From: Verrucomicrobiaceae bacterium UBA1938
GTDB lineage: Bacteria; Verrucomicrobiota; Verrucomicrobiia; Verrucomicrobiales; Verrucomicrobiaceae
Reading direction: 5' to 3'
Length of the DNA: 64,000 nucleotides
Assembly: GCA_002336895.1 (NCBI GenBank)
Contig: DDFC01000010.1
Coordinates: 1-64,000, forward strand
Positions within the stretch are counted from its first letter, which is position 1; each line of letters opens with the position of its first letter. Both the position numbers and the translations under genes were made by a program. The notes below the pieces were generated by a model, which ran no database searches, was not told the origin of the DNA, and saw nothing but the letters and a program-made list of their open reading frames with translations. This document shows, piece by piece, positions 15,565-25,099 of this stretch.

Positions 15565-17232
15565 TCATTTGTCCATGGTGAATGGGATGGGCATGATGCC
15601 GATTTTGCGAGAGTCATCGATGGAGATAAGTGCGAACTCCGGGTCTCCTTTGAGCTGCAGATTGCGTGCGCAGCCCTGAATGGTTCTGTTGCCTGAAGCT
15701 ATTGCCTGGAGAAAAGTCCTCTTTGAATCTTCATACTCCTTGTCTTTTTCTCTCCTTGGCAGGAGTCCTATGTTTTTAACTTCGGTAATTTCATCTGATC
15801 CGAGCATCGTGGTTTCCAAACCAGTTGGCAGTGCCGCGCTGTTTGGCACCAAATCAAAGGCGAGGAAGCAGTGACTGGGAATGATGACAAGGTAAGACTT
15901 GATCCCGATTTTTTGCAGTACTGAAGCCATGAGAACTGAGCCGTCCACACAGTTAGCCTGGTGTCCGTCGATCGACTGGTCCAAGAAGCGGACGGTCTGG
16001 CAAAACGTCATCTCTGAAGGTGTTGTGTTTGCCACGTCGCTATATTTGATGCCACGGCGCTGAAGCGCATTCCAGACGGCCCAAATCTGACGCATGATTT
16101 TTTCTGGATCCTTGGATTGATAACCGTCAAATGAATCTGCAATGTGACATTCCTGAGCCTCTTTGAGTATCTCCTGAACCATTGGGTGGTTTTCGTTCAC
16201 ATATGCAGCGAACATGTAATTGAGAGGAGTTCCGGTTCTGCCAGTTTTGTCATCCTTGATAAAAAACGGGCAGTCATTGATGGATCTCAGTGTGTAGGTT
16301 TCATTGAGATCTGGCATCTGCTGGTCATTGATCGATACTGAGAAAATGATGTTCATCGGGCGCTGCTGACGAGCTTTGATCAGCGCTTCATAGTCCCAAA
16401 GGATTTTGGGAATAACCATGGCGAAGCCTTCTTCGCTTAAAGTGGAGATCTTCCCTTGCCATTTGGAAGGCTTCATGAAGCTGTCCGCCTTGATTTCGAC
16501 GCTGACTTCCGCTCCCTTCTTCAGACCTTCCAGTTTGACGCCCAGCCAGCCATTTTCATCGCCGTAGATAGGCACTTGGTGCTTGCGTATTTGCGCGTCT
16601 TCATCCGTCTTCTTGTCCTCGGCTGTCTGCGCGTCTCCATTCCAGTCCACCGTGGCTGTGGAAATGATCACGCTGGGAAAAATTTCTTTCCCGGTGTATG
16701 CGACTGGCTGAAACTTGGCTTTCCGAGGTTTTTCCTCCGACTTCTCTACATCTGGAGCGGCGGCGTTGGTCGCGGCCTTTGAGGTGGCGGCGGTGGTGCG
16801 CTGACTGGAGGAGTGGCTGGTGGCCAGCACGTAAACGAGCACAAGCGCCAGCAGCAGGCAGGCGGTGCCGGAGAGAATGATCACGGGCCAGAACCACGCA
16901 GGCTTGAGCGGGGCGCTGCGCTGTTGGGCTTGGGGCTGGCGTTGTGGCTGCGAGGGCTCGGCCATGGCCTCGTCATAGCTGGGCAGGGTCTCATGACGCA
17001 CGGGCTGCGGCGGTGGCTGCGCTGCAGCCAGTGGCTGGCTCTGGTAGCCAAAGGCGGCATATTGGGTTCGGTATTGCTCCAGGTAGTCTCGCAGCACCTG
17101 CCAGCGTCCGTTGACATGGATCTTGTACATGGAGTGCAGCTCTCCGGTGATGAGTGCCGCCTCGATGTCCTCATAGCTGTAGCCGGACCTTCTGGTTCCG
17201 CGCCATTCCAGTGTGTAAGTCGAGTCGTCCAT
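15565..17232 (-). CDS. GYF_2 domain / membrane helix / transglutaminase-like protease
   Basis: 555 residues. Residues 5-58 fit a GYF_2 domain (YTLEWRGTRRSGYSYEDI, then a tryptophan in NGRWQVLRDY). A Pro/Gln-rich linker is followed by a membrane helix (about 113-137). The extracytoplasmic part ends in a transglutaminase-like or papain-like fold: Cys428 in HQANCVDGSVLMASVL, His454 in IIPSHCFLAFD and Asp460 form a plausible Cys-His-Asp triad. GYF_2 domains bind proline-rich peptides in the cytoplasm; the transglutaminase-like domain could cleave or crosslink peptides outside the membrane. It starts one base after the stop of the 1010-residue protein gene and precedes the ExbB-like gene by 42 bases. 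The triad is read from spacing, not from a structure. Confidence 0.72.
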   Translation of the reverse strand: MDDSTYTLEWRGTRRSGYSYEDIEAALITGELHSMYKIHVNGRWQVLRDYLEQYRTQYAAFGYQSQPLAAAQPPPQPVRHETLPSYDEAMAEPSQPQRQPQAQQRSAPLKPAWFWPVIILSGTACLLLALVLVYVLATSHSSSQRTTAATSKAATNAAAPDVEKSEEKPRKAKFQPVAYTGKEIFPSVIISTATVDWNGDAQTAEDKKTDEDAQIRKHQVPIYGDENGWLGVKLEGLKKGAEVSVEIKADSFMKPSKWQGKISTLSEEGFAMVIPKILWDYEALIKARQQRPMNIIFSVSINDQQMPDLNETYTLRSINDCPFFIKDDKTGRTGTPLNYMFAAYVNENHPMVQEILKEAQECHIADSFDGYQSKDPEKIMRQIWAVWNALQRRGIKYSDVANTTPSEMTFCQTVRFLDQSIDGHQANCVDGSVLMASVLQKIGIKSYLVIIPSHCFLAFDLVPNSAALPTGLETTMLGSDEITEVKNIGLLPRREKDKEYEDSKRTFLQAIASGNRTIQGCARNLQLKGDPEFALISIDDSRKIGIMPIPFTMDK

Positions 17233-17233
17233 A

Positions 17234-20200
17234 TCAGGGCTGGGTTAGAAAGAGAGATTCTCCGGAGGAGGGCTTGATATCTGCCCCGGAACCAGAGGAG
17301 GAGAGCGCCTCCTTGTACTGCCGCAGCAGAGCCTGCCGGTCTGCTGGCACATAAAAGACGGGGCTGAGCGCCACAGCGCCCGGTGCGGAGATGCGGCTGG
17401 AGGTGCCTGAGCCGGAGGTGGATGGGTTGGCCGCCATCAGCGGTCTGCCGCCCTCCTTGCCCAGCATCCAGAGCTCCGCAGCGCCGCGGCCCAGCTGGTT
17501 CAGGGAGAGGGTGAGATCCGGTTCCACGTATCCGGCAAATTTCAGTCCGGCTGTGATGGCTGCGCGCAGATATGTCCTGTGGGCGTTGGCCTCCTTTTGA
17601 TAGGAGCGGTTTTTGCACGAGGCAAAAAACTCTGTCAGAGGTGCTGTCCATTTTTCCCGGCTGGACTGCACCAGCCAGTCCTCGCTTTGAACAGGGCTGT
17701 TGCCGAGAACCTGGTGCAGCTTGCGCAGGTCCTGCTGCAGGGATGGGCAGTAGTGCAGGCCCCAGTCACGCGGGCGCAGCTGCATCATGTTTTCCAGCTT
17801 CAGGAACACGCATGCCTTTGCCACCGGGGCGTCGTGTGTGTCCTGCACCAGCTTGTCACACACTTCCAGGATGGTCTGGAGCACACGTTCACCCTTCTCA
17901 TCAGTCACTCGGCTGAGAGACAGATGGTTCATCATCTCGCTTGTCTGGCTCAGGCGGGAGGTGATCACGGCATCTCCCTGATACTCGCCCACGATGCCCA
18001 CACGAGTCAGGCTTCTCTGGATGAAAAGAGCCGAGGGCTGGGTGATGTCTGGTTCGTAAAACTTGGCGCTCCAGCGGGTGGAGCTGCCGATGATGGACTG
18101 CTCCGGCTTGCCCACAGACCAGAATGTGGAGCTGGGTTTTTTGCTGGAGTAATGGGACACGGTGTTTTCAAAGATGTTGTTGAGAAACTCATCGTGAATC
18201 AGACCCAGGATCGTTTTCAGTTCAGAGCCAAGCAAGGTGTCAGGTGCCATCTGGCGGCCGGATTTGTCACTCAGGACGGCTTGCAGCACTTCCTGGTCTC
18301 CTGCGGTGAAGAGGGCGGCCTGGAAAGCCTTGTCGCTTGGCATGGTGTCCAGCATTTTGAGCGAGGGGGCGGCTTCGGCAAACTTGACCGCCTGCCATTT
18401 GGCCATGGCCTTGCGGTATTCTTCCAGCGTGGTGGTGCGTGCGGTCTCTGCGCGGATGTCTGCAAAGGCGCTCAGGTCCTTCTGGAAGGTGTCCACCTTC
18501 TGGCGCAGGGAGCGGATGCGGGTGCTCAGATCTGAAGGCAGCGCCAGCGCCTGCACCTCTGGCTTGAGCAGCGCTTCGAGCGGCTTGAGCTGCTGTTCGA
18601 TGGCTTTGATGCTGGTGGTCACGCTGGCGGTCAGCTTCTCATGAGAGAGCTCGCTGGTGCTGCGCTGCTCCAGTTCTGTGAGGCTGCTGGTGGTGCTGGC
18701 TGTGAGCTGCTTCAGAGTCGCGGTCAGATGCAGATCCGTCTTGGTCTTCAGCGCCGCGAGGCGGTTTCTGGGAGAGGCGGCCAGGTCACCGCCCAGCTGC
18801 TTGACGAGTGATTCGGCGTCATCCAGCTGGCGCACCAGCTTCACGGGAGGCAGGCTGCTGCTGTCCCCGGTGAATGATTTTTCCAGCGCTAGCAGGGCGT
18901 CTTCCGCCTGTTTGTCGATGCCACGGCTTTTCGAGGCCCAGGAGTTTACCTCCTCGATCTTAGCCTGCAGGTAGGGCCAGCGCAGCAGCAGGTCTTCCTC
19001 TTTGCGCAGCTTTTTGATCAGGTCCTCAGCAGCACCGGTGTTTTCCTTGCTCTGGTAGGAGGCCAGCTCCTGGGTGAGTGTCCACGCCTTCCACGCATGC
19101 AGGCCCACGGCTGAGACGCAGAACAGCAGCATCAGCGCACCGGCTGCCAGACCCATGCTGCGCAGGCGCATGCCACGCTGCATGCCTTCCAGGCGGGCGC
19201 GCAGCTCCTGCCCGACGGCACGCAGCCGGTTCAGTGACTCCGCCTCCACGGGCAGGTGGTAGCCTTCCAGCTCCTTCCAGCGCTTGACGAAGGTTTCGTC
19301 CTTCTCCGCGATCTCCTCGTAGGTCACTCCTGAGCCGGTGAGCAGCCGGGTCTCAGCCTCCTGCACAAAGGAAAGGAACCCTTTCAGCGTAAGCTCGAAG
19401 TTGCGCTGTTTTTCCTCAGCGGCTTTTGACTTGGCGTGGTACTGGGTCAGCTCGTTGATGGCGCTTTGCTGCGCGTCATCCGCTGGCCCCAGACCGTGCT
19501 CTCTGAATAGAGAGTCCAGATCTGCAAGCATCTGGCCCACCTGCCGCCACCGGTCCTCGGACTTCACTTTTTGAATGGCGGCCAGCATGTCGGGCACACG
19601 AGCTCCCGCCTGCCTGCGACGCAGGGCGGTGCGCACATCTTCGCCTTGCTGAAAGACATCCAGGCGTTCCAGCTTGGATGGTGCCGCCACGGCCTTGATG
19701 CTTTCCGTGAGCGTGGCGATGCGCTCTTCATCATCCGATTTCAGCGCCTCGCGCAGTTCATCCATCTTTTCCTGCAGCGCCTTGTTCTCCAGTCGCATCA
19801 GCTCTTTCTGGGCGTTGTCATCCTGGGGGTTGAGCTTGAGGATGGTTTTGACGATGCGGATGGACTTTTCGTCATCGCGTGAGAGCACGGCGGCCCGAAA
19901 GTCCTTGTAGAGCGGGTGATTGGCCGAGATGCCTTTGGCGTACAGGTTTTCCAGCTCCTGAACGGAGTTGGCGTCCAGGCGCGGGGCTGATTTGAGGCCA
20001 TGGGTATCACAATAGATCTGCCAGTTCTTTTCCTCGCCAAAGCTCAGCTCCGCCACGAGGTCCAGCAACGGAGGTTCCTCCTCGGCCACCTGCAGCGCCT
20101 GGTAGTCGCTGCCTTTGTGCAGCATGGCGCTTACGCGGTCCAGCCTGCGCTCCGCTTCCGTGCAGTTCTGCGCATAGATGAATGCGGCGTCCACCATGGC

Positions 20201-20266
20201 TGAGGGATGCACCTCCTCTTTCAGTGCGGCACGGATGGCCTGGATGGCTTGCGGAAGAGGTTTCAC
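17234..20266 (-). CDS. Large coiled-coil single-pass membrane protein of the GTPase operon
   Basis: 1010 residues from GTG 20266; this start overlaps the stop of the GAP1-like gene by four bases (GTGA) and begins at the first helix (KPLPQAIQAIRAALKEE); in-frame starts further upstream would overlap the neighbour by nearly 60 bases. The first 365 residues are helical and charged, one membrane helix lies at about 370-392 (GLAAGALMLLFCVSAVGLHAW), then about 300 residues of heptad-like coiled coil, then a mixed C-terminal domain ending in a Ser/Gly-rich tail. No enzymatic motif is visible. I do not recognise the family. Position and topology suggest a scaffold that links the cytoplasmic GTPase to the envelope part of the complex, but this is inference. 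Confidence 0.75.
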   Translation of the reverse strand: MKPLPQAIQAIRAALKEEVHPSAMVDAAFIYAQNCTEAERRLDRVSAMLHKGSDYQALQVAEEEPPLLDLVAELSFGEEKNWQIYCDTHGLKSAPRLDANSVQELENLYAKGISANHPLYKDFRAAVLSRDDEKSIRIVKTILKLNPQDDNAQKELMRLENKALQEKMDELREALKSDDEERIATLTESIKAVAAPSKLERLDVFQQGEDVRTALRRRQAGARVPDMLAAIQKVKSEDRWRQVGQMLADLDSLFREHGLGPADDAQQSAINELTQYHAKSKAAEEKQRNFELTLKGFLSFVQEAETRLLTGSGVTYEEIAEKDETFVKRWKELEGYHLPVEAESLNRLRAVGQELRARLEGMQRGMRLRSMGLAAGALMLLFCVSAVGLHAWKAWTLTQELASYQSKENTGAAEDLIKKLRKEEDLLLRWPYLQAKIEEVNSWASKSRGIDKQAEDALLALEKSFTGDSSSLPPVKLVRQLDDAESLVKQLGGDLAASPRNRLAALKTKTDLHLTATLKQLTASTTSSLTELEQRSTSELSHEKLTASVTTSIKAIEQQLKPLEALLKPEVQALALPSDLSTRIRSLRQKVDTFQKDLSAFADIRAETARTTTLEEYRKAMAKWQAVKFAEAAPSLKMLDTMPSDKAFQAALFTAGDQEVLQAVLSDKSGRQMAPDTLLGSELKTILGLIHDEFLNNIFENTVSHYSSKKPSSTFWSVGKPEQSIIGSSTRWSAKFYEPDITQPSALFIQRSLTRVGIVGEYQGDAVITSRLSQTSEMMNHLSLSRVTDEKGERVLQTILEVCDKLVQDTHDAPVAKACVFLKLENMMQLRPRDWGLHYCPSLQQDLRKLHQVLGNSPVQSEDWLVQSSREKWTAPLTEFFASCKNRSYQKEANAHRTYLRAAITAGLKFAGYVEPDLTLSLNQLGRGAAELWMLGKEGGRPLMAANPSTSGSGTSSRISAPGAVALSPVFYVPADRQALLRQYKEALSSSGSGADIKPSSGESLFLTQP

Positions 20267-23013
20267 GGATTGGTGGGTTTGGAATTGGGAGTGGCGGCCG
20301 GAGTGACGCGCAGCCTGCACAGTTCGACCTTGTCGGGCGCTTCAACGACGAGCGTGTAGTCTCCCGGCATGAGATCGAAATGCACGGGGGGCTGGCTGGA
20401 AATGCTCTGCAGCCTGGCCTGCAGGGCCTGGAGCTTGATCTCCTTTTCATTTCGGGCCTTGGTGTAGAATTCTCTCTTGAGGTCCTTTTCCCGCTGGGAC
20501 CCCTTGGAGTCTTCCAAGGCGGCCAGATCAGTGTTGTCCTTGTGGATCCCGTCTTCCAGTTCTTTGATCTGTTTCTCCAGGGCGCTTCGTTCCAACGCAA
20601 AGGAGGACTGCATTTGTGGCGGCATCACATCGAATGAAGAGTCGCCGGACTTTCTCAGAGAGTAAATTTTTTGCTCGGAGATGGAGCCCTCACGTCGCAG
20701 CCAGTACACAGGGGCTGACGACTCGGCCAGATGCAGCCGGGTCAGAAAGCCTGCAGGCAGGTTCAGGGCGGTCGTTGTGGAGTTGGTGGCTGATGCTTCA
20801 ATGACCTGGAAAAAGACGGGCCGGGACGAAGCGCTGCCGCCGGGCAGAATGCGCAGATCAAAGAGCACCCTCAGCCCATCCTTGCTGCGTGCCACCATCC
20901 TGACGCCATCGGGTGATTTGCGGTAAGATTCCGGCAGCGCGGTGAGGCCGCCTGTTGCGGAAAAAGTAAGAGTGTCCACCGCAGCGGCGGTGATCTTTGG
21001 ACCAAAGATAATTTCGTTTCGGCCATCCAGGCTGATCGGAGCCCACTTCTTGAGCTCGCCATCTTTGGGCTCGGTCTTGCCGTCAGGTGTCGGGTGGGCA
21101 TCCCTGGCAGAGCCTACGTACAGCTGCATGTCCGCCTCCACTGGCAGAGCTGAAACCTTGCTCACGGAATCTTCTCCTGCCTGGAGCATGTGGATGAAGA
21201 CGGAACTGGTGGCCGTGGGGGAGTCCGCATCTTGTGCGGGTGCCGTGGGTTTGGGCTTTTCCTTATCAGGTGTGCTGGCGCCTCCAGGGACCACGGCCAT
21301 CCGTGTGGCGGGGGGCTTCACTTCTGCGGCCCAGGTGCGCAGCCAGGCGGGGAGGGAGAGGTCTGACAGAGTTTTTTGCGCTGAGGCATAGCTGTCCGGG
21401 CCATCCAGTTCAGCCCATGCAGACAGCCATTTTTTCACCTCTGGATCCATCGCTGCGGATCCCTCTTCAGAAGGCTCAAAGAGCTGCTCCCACTCCCTGC
21501 GGCTGTTTTGCTCTGGGGCTGTGCTGCGCAGGATTTCCTTGGCGGTTTCCTTCAGCTTCCGGATCTGCACGTCTGCGGGTGGCGGGCTGAGCTTCAGGTT
21601 CACGTAGGCGCGCAGCTTTCTCCACAGGCTGGCACGCGCCTCTTGCCATCGGCCGAGGGCATCATTCAATGACGCGGCTTTCAGCGGGTTCTCTTCGGAA
21701 CGGAGCTTGCCCCATGGATTGTTGTGCAGGTCAGTCCACTGCTTCAGCAGAAGAGAAAGGCTGCGAAGGTCATCCTGGTTTTCGACGGGCAGTGGCAGTT
21801 CCGACTGCACATCCGGCTGGCTCAGCATCTTGCGCATGCCTTGGAAGAATTCCCTGTGGGACTGAAGCAGAGCCTGCCCTGCTTCCACGTCGGCCTGGGT
21901 TTCGAGAAATTTCCGCGTGCCATCCAGCAGGAGATCGTACTCCTGCCAGGTTTTGGTGATGGCGCTGGCATATTCGTCCTCGGCCAGACGCTGCTGCTTC
22001 TGATGGTTGAATTTGAGCACCAGCCCTCCGCCCACGATCAGGATGAGCACAGCCGCTGCGAGAAGGGAGATGCCGATGTAGCTTTTGCCCTTGGGTGCAG
22101 CCCTTCTCTGGCGGGACTCCTGAGGCCAGTCGCCCATGGCGCTGGCGGCTTCCGGGGCGTGGCTCTCCAGGGGCGTCTTCTTCTGCTTTGCGGCAGGTGG
22201 CGGGAGTGCGGCTTGTGGCGGTGGCAGGGCGGGGTTTACGGGGCTGGAGAATTGTGGTTCCGGCTCCGGTGGCGGAGGCAGTGTGGATGGGGCGGTGAGA
22301 TCCAGCACCACCCGGCTGGAGCTCTCCACCTGCGCGCGCAGAGGGGAGGACTCTGGCAGCGCCACCCAGCGAAAATCGGCAGGGTCATCGGTGGGCTCCA
22401 GGCAGGTGGTGAAGCGGCACTGCCAGGCCTGCGCGGGTTCTTTGAGCAGAGATTCTTGATAAAGCTCCAGCGCTTTGACTTCTGCGGGTGTGATGAGGTA
22501 GCAGCCTTTGAGAGCATCGCGAGACCACAGGATGCCAGCAGATGCCGGGCTGCCTGTGATCGAGGCCCATGCACGAGAGGAGGGGGCTTTGAACGCGGAG
22601 AGGTCCACCTCTTCGGCTGTCTCAAAGTAGCGCGGCCCGTCTGTCCAGGAGGTGCGCCAGCGCATGCCATGCAGCACATCTGCCGGAGTAATCCCCGCCG
22701 CAGCGAGGGCGCGGACCTCACGCGGCTCCACGATGAGATGATGCGCGATGTGGTTGGTGCGCCCGGTGTAGTCAGAACCGGCATCCTGCAGGCAGCTCAG
22801 CACATGGTAGGTGCCTGAGCCTACTGTAAGGATGCGGCAGGCGTGGATGAGCCGCCTCGGGTCATGCCCCGGCAGGCGTGCAAACTGGCTGAAGCGCTCC
22901 ACCGAAGAGGCCAGCATGCCGCTCACGGCACGGTGGCGTGCCACCGTGCCAAAGCCCGTGCGTCCCGCTTCGAGCAGCCGAGGCGCGCTGGTGTAGATGA
23001 GTTGCCAGGCCAT
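20263..23013 (-). CDS. GAP1-N2 domain membrane protein (GTPase-associated protein)
   Basis: 916 residues. The N-terminus MAWQLIYTSAPRLLEAGRTG, then FGTVARHRAVSG, HVLSCLQDAGSDYTGRTNH and IAHHLIVEP, is the pattern of the GAP1-N2 domain, which I recall from comparative genomics of NTP-dependent conflict systems, where it is encoded next to a dedicated GTPase. A Pro-rich linker leads to a membrane helix (about 313-335, IGISLLAAAVLILIVGGGLVL), a helical extracytoplasmic region and a C-terminal coiled coil plus a short beta domain. It lies six bases downstream of the GTPase gene, exactly the pairing expected for this family. The likely role is a regulator or adaptor of that GTPase at the membrane. 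The biochemical function of GAP1 proteins is not established to my knowledge. Confidence 0.8.
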   Translation of the reverse strand: MAWQLIYTSAPRLLEAGRTGFGTVARHRAVSGMLASSVERFSQFARLPGHDPRRLIHACRILTVGSGTYHVLSCLQDAGSDYTGRTNHIAHHLIVEPREVRALAAAGITPADVLHGMRWRTSWTDGPRYFETAEEVDLSAFKAPSSRAWASITGSPASAGILWSRDALKGCYLITPAEVKALELYQESLLKEPAQAWQCRFTTCLEPTDDPADFRWVALPESSPLRAQVESSSRVVLDLTAPSTLPPPPEPEPQFSSPVNPALPPPQAALPPPAAKQKKTPLESHAPEAASAMGDWPQESRQRRAAPKGKSYIGISLLAAAVLILIVGGGLVLKFNHQKQQRLAEDEYASAITKTWQEYDLLLDGTRKFLETQADVEAGQALLQSHREFFQGMRKMLSQPDVQSELPLPVENQDDLRSLSLLLKQWTDLHNNPWGKLRSEENPLKAASLNDALGRWQEARASLWRKLRAYVNLKLSPPPADVQIRKLKETAKEILRSTAPEQNSRREWEQLFEPSEEGSAAMDPEVKKWLSAWAELDGPDSYASAQKTLSDLSLPAWLRTWAAEVKPPATRMAVVPGGASTPDKEKPKPTAPAQDADSPTATSSVFIHMLQAGEDSVSKVSALPVEADMQLYVGSARDAHPTPDGKTEPKDGELKKWAPISLDGRNEIIFGPKITAAAVDTLTFSATGGLTALPESYRKSPDGVRMVARSKDGLRVLFDLRILPGGSASSRPVFFQVIEASATNSTTTALNLPAGFLTRLHLAESSAPVYWLRREGSISEQKIYSLRKSGDSSFDVMPPQMQSSFALERSALEKQIKELEDGIHKDNTDLAALEDSKGSQREKDLKREFYTKARNEKEIKLQALQARLQSISSQPPVHFDLMPGDYTLVVEAPDKVELCRLRVTPAATPNSKPTNP

Positions 23014-23019
23014 GGGAGA

Positions 23020-24876
23020 TCAATGCGCGGAGTTGGAAGGGATCATTTCAGGCGTTGTCTGCGTCAGCACCCAGAGTGTGGGACCCTCCACGTGCTTGGG
23101 GCTCAGCTGCTTTGGATCCGGGCCGATGCGCGGCGTGCCATCGCGGTCCAGAAACTCCACGGGAGAGCAGCCCAGCGGACTGACCGCGAAGTAACAGACG
23201 TTTGAAGAGATGGCCTCGGCATTGGCCACGATGGAGGGGCACACACGCACCATGAAAGTCCGCACTCGTGCCGAGTTCTTCTGGATGTTTTCCAGGCTGA
23301 CACTGCCATCCACCACCACGGGCAGCAGCGGTTCTTCGCCCAGCAGTGAGGCCCAGGTGTCGTACTTGCCCACCATCACAGCCAGCGGTGTGGCAACGCG
23401 CTGGCGCGAGTCCATGCCGAGCAGGCTTTTGATGCGGACTTCTGTCTCTGCCAGAATGACATCCTGCTGATCGATGCGGTGGTTCTTGATCTGCGGATCC
23501 GTCACCCCCTTCATCACGGCGCGGAACTCGGTGTTATGCAGCGGATCAAAGAGAAAGAAAATGCCGGAGGCCACGGCGATGTGCTGCGCCCCGGGGGAGT
23601 CGGCGCTGTTCCGCGTGGGTTCAAAATGCTCGCCCGCATTGTCATAGAAGACCATGGAGAAGCTGTTTTCCGGATTCGAGGGATGGGAGAGCTTGAAGAT
23701 GAAAGGCTTGGGCAGGCGCACCTTTCGGCCCTGGCGCGGCAGGGTCTCATAGAGGGCGCCTTCAAGGTCTGTCTTGGCCAGGAAGGCATCCTGTGGTGTG
23801 GAGGATGAAAACAGCTGCGTTTTCATCTGTGTGAGGATGACGTTCTCCGAGGGGTCGGAGTCGCGGAAGGTGATGCCGAAATTTTGGAAAAGGGTGTTCT
23901 GCAGCACCTTGATCAGCACACTGAGGTAGTAGGACTTTCCAGACGAGGGGGCACCCACGATGGAGAAGATGTGGTGCGGCTGGTCCAGAAAGCCGGGGGG
24001 GAGTTTCCTGCGGCAGTGCGGGCAGGCCAGATCCGAGGTGGCCAGCCCCATGGCGTCCAGCGCCTGACCGCGGTCATTGAAGCGCGTGGCATGAAAGCGC
24101 TGCATGGCCTCCTCTCCCAGGATTGGGTCTCCACGCAGGCTGTTGTGCACCGCCACGTTCATGGCGTCACCACGATCAAATTTGAACCAGCAGATCGGGC
24201 AGGTGAACTCCCCGTACTCGCTGTTCACAGCGGCCTCCTCCACCACAGGCTCCGCCGGAGCACGCTGCGTGTGGAGCGGGCGCTGTGGTGGTGGCGGGGC
24301 TGCGTCATCTCCGCTGTAGCGCTCAAACCAGGCCGCCTTATGGGCCGGCAGGGTGGTGGGGGGCGGTATTTTGAGGATGTCCATGGCGTCATGCACATAG
24401 AACCCCATTTGCTCCAGGCCATTTGGCACCAGCAGGAGCTGCTTGCGGGCATTGGCGGAAAACTGGGCCAGCCAGCTTCTTAAAAACTCAGGGCCGAAGG
24501 GGCCGTTCCAGTCATGTTGATCGCTGTTGTACACATGCCAGGTGTTGTCCTGGCCCTGAGCCATCCACTGACCCGGATCACCGCTGTGCCTGAAAGCCAG
24601 CATCTGGCCGCACCCCGCCACCGTGTGCTCGTCTCCGGGCATGGAGCGGAAGTGGGTGGACTCGGAGCCGTCGATCATCATCGGGCTGCTGAACTGGAAG
24701 TCCACCGCCTGACCTGTCTTGGTCACCTTGCACAGGATCTGGGGGCAGTGGGGGGATTTCAACTGGAAGTCTGCCTGTCGTGAGGCGCCGATCATGTAGC
24801 TGCCGCCATCAAAAGTGGCGCGATCTCCGGTGACGCAGTTCAGGATGCAAATAGGGTGGTGGGTGCCGTTCATCAT
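23020..24876 (-). CDS. Zinc-ribbon GTPase with FHA-like N-terminus (conflict-system type)
   Basis: 618 residues. Residues about 8-95 have an FHA-like layout (YMIGASRQADFQL, then MMIDGSE). A zinc-binding region follows, CPIC (about 227) and CPHC (about 282). The GTPase domain has a P-loop FSIVGAPSSGKSYYLSVL, a Walker B/G3 element MVFYDNAGE and a G4-like VGKYD. This matches the double-zinc-ribbon GTPases that accompany GAP1 proteins in predicted conflict systems. It is the first gene of a minus-strand operon of seven tightly spaced genes. The upstream region 24877-25099 is AT-rich and must contain the promoter, though no clear -35/-10 pair or Shine-Dalgarno sequence could be picked. It probably acts as the switch of the complex; phosphopeptide binding by the FHA-like part is inference. 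Confidence 0.75.
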   Translation of the reverse strand: MMNGTHHPICILNCVTGDRATFDGGSYMIGASRQADFQLKSPHCPQILCKVTKTGQAVDFQFSSPMMIDGSESTHFRSMPGDEHTVAGCGQMLAFRHSGDPGQWMAQGQDNTWHVYNSDQHDWNGPFGPEFLRSWLAQFSANARKQLLLVPNGLEQMGFYVHDAMDILKIPPPTTLPAHKAAWFERYSGDDAAPPPPQRPLHTQRAPAEPVVEEAAVNSEYGEFTCPICWFKFDRGDAMNVAVHNSLRGDPILGEEAMQRFHATRFNDRGQALDAMGLATSDLACPHCRRKLPPGFLDQPHHIFSIVGAPSSGKSYYLSVLIKVLQNTLFQNFGITFRDSDPSENVILTQMKTQLFSSSTPQDAFLAKTDLEGALYETLPRQGRKVRLPKPFIFKLSHPSNPENSFSMVFYDNAGEHFEPTRNSADSPGAQHIAVASGIFFLFDPLHNTEFRAVMKGVTDPQIKNHRIDQQDVILAETEVRIKSLLGMDSRQRVATPLAVMVGKYDTWASLLGEEPLLPVVVDGSVSLENIQKNSARVRTFMVRVCPSIVANAEAISSNVCYFAVSPLGCSPVEFLDRDGTPRIGPDPKQLSPKHVEGPTLWVLTQTTPEMIPSNSAH

Positions 24877-25099
24877 GACCAGCTGCTTTGTCGGGAGATG
24901 AGAGTGAGAGAAGCTTTCAAAACAGGCTTGATTGGGCTTTTTCTAATTGAAAGTGCGAATATGGACCATGACGCGATTAAAACTGTCATGGGCAATAAGC
25001 AGTATGCAATCAGTTGATCAGGAAAATTGATAAAGCAATTTTCGGGTTTCTGATTTTCCACTGAAGACAGCGCCCGGATCATGTGCTTCAGCACAGCGC

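Noticed and set aside
24873..25094. 73-codon minus-strand frame with a hydrophobic stretch whose stop overlaps the GTPase start by four bases
   Set aside because: The overlap is tempting, but the frame is AT-rich, lacks a ribosome-binding site and homology and probably is the promoter region of the operon.
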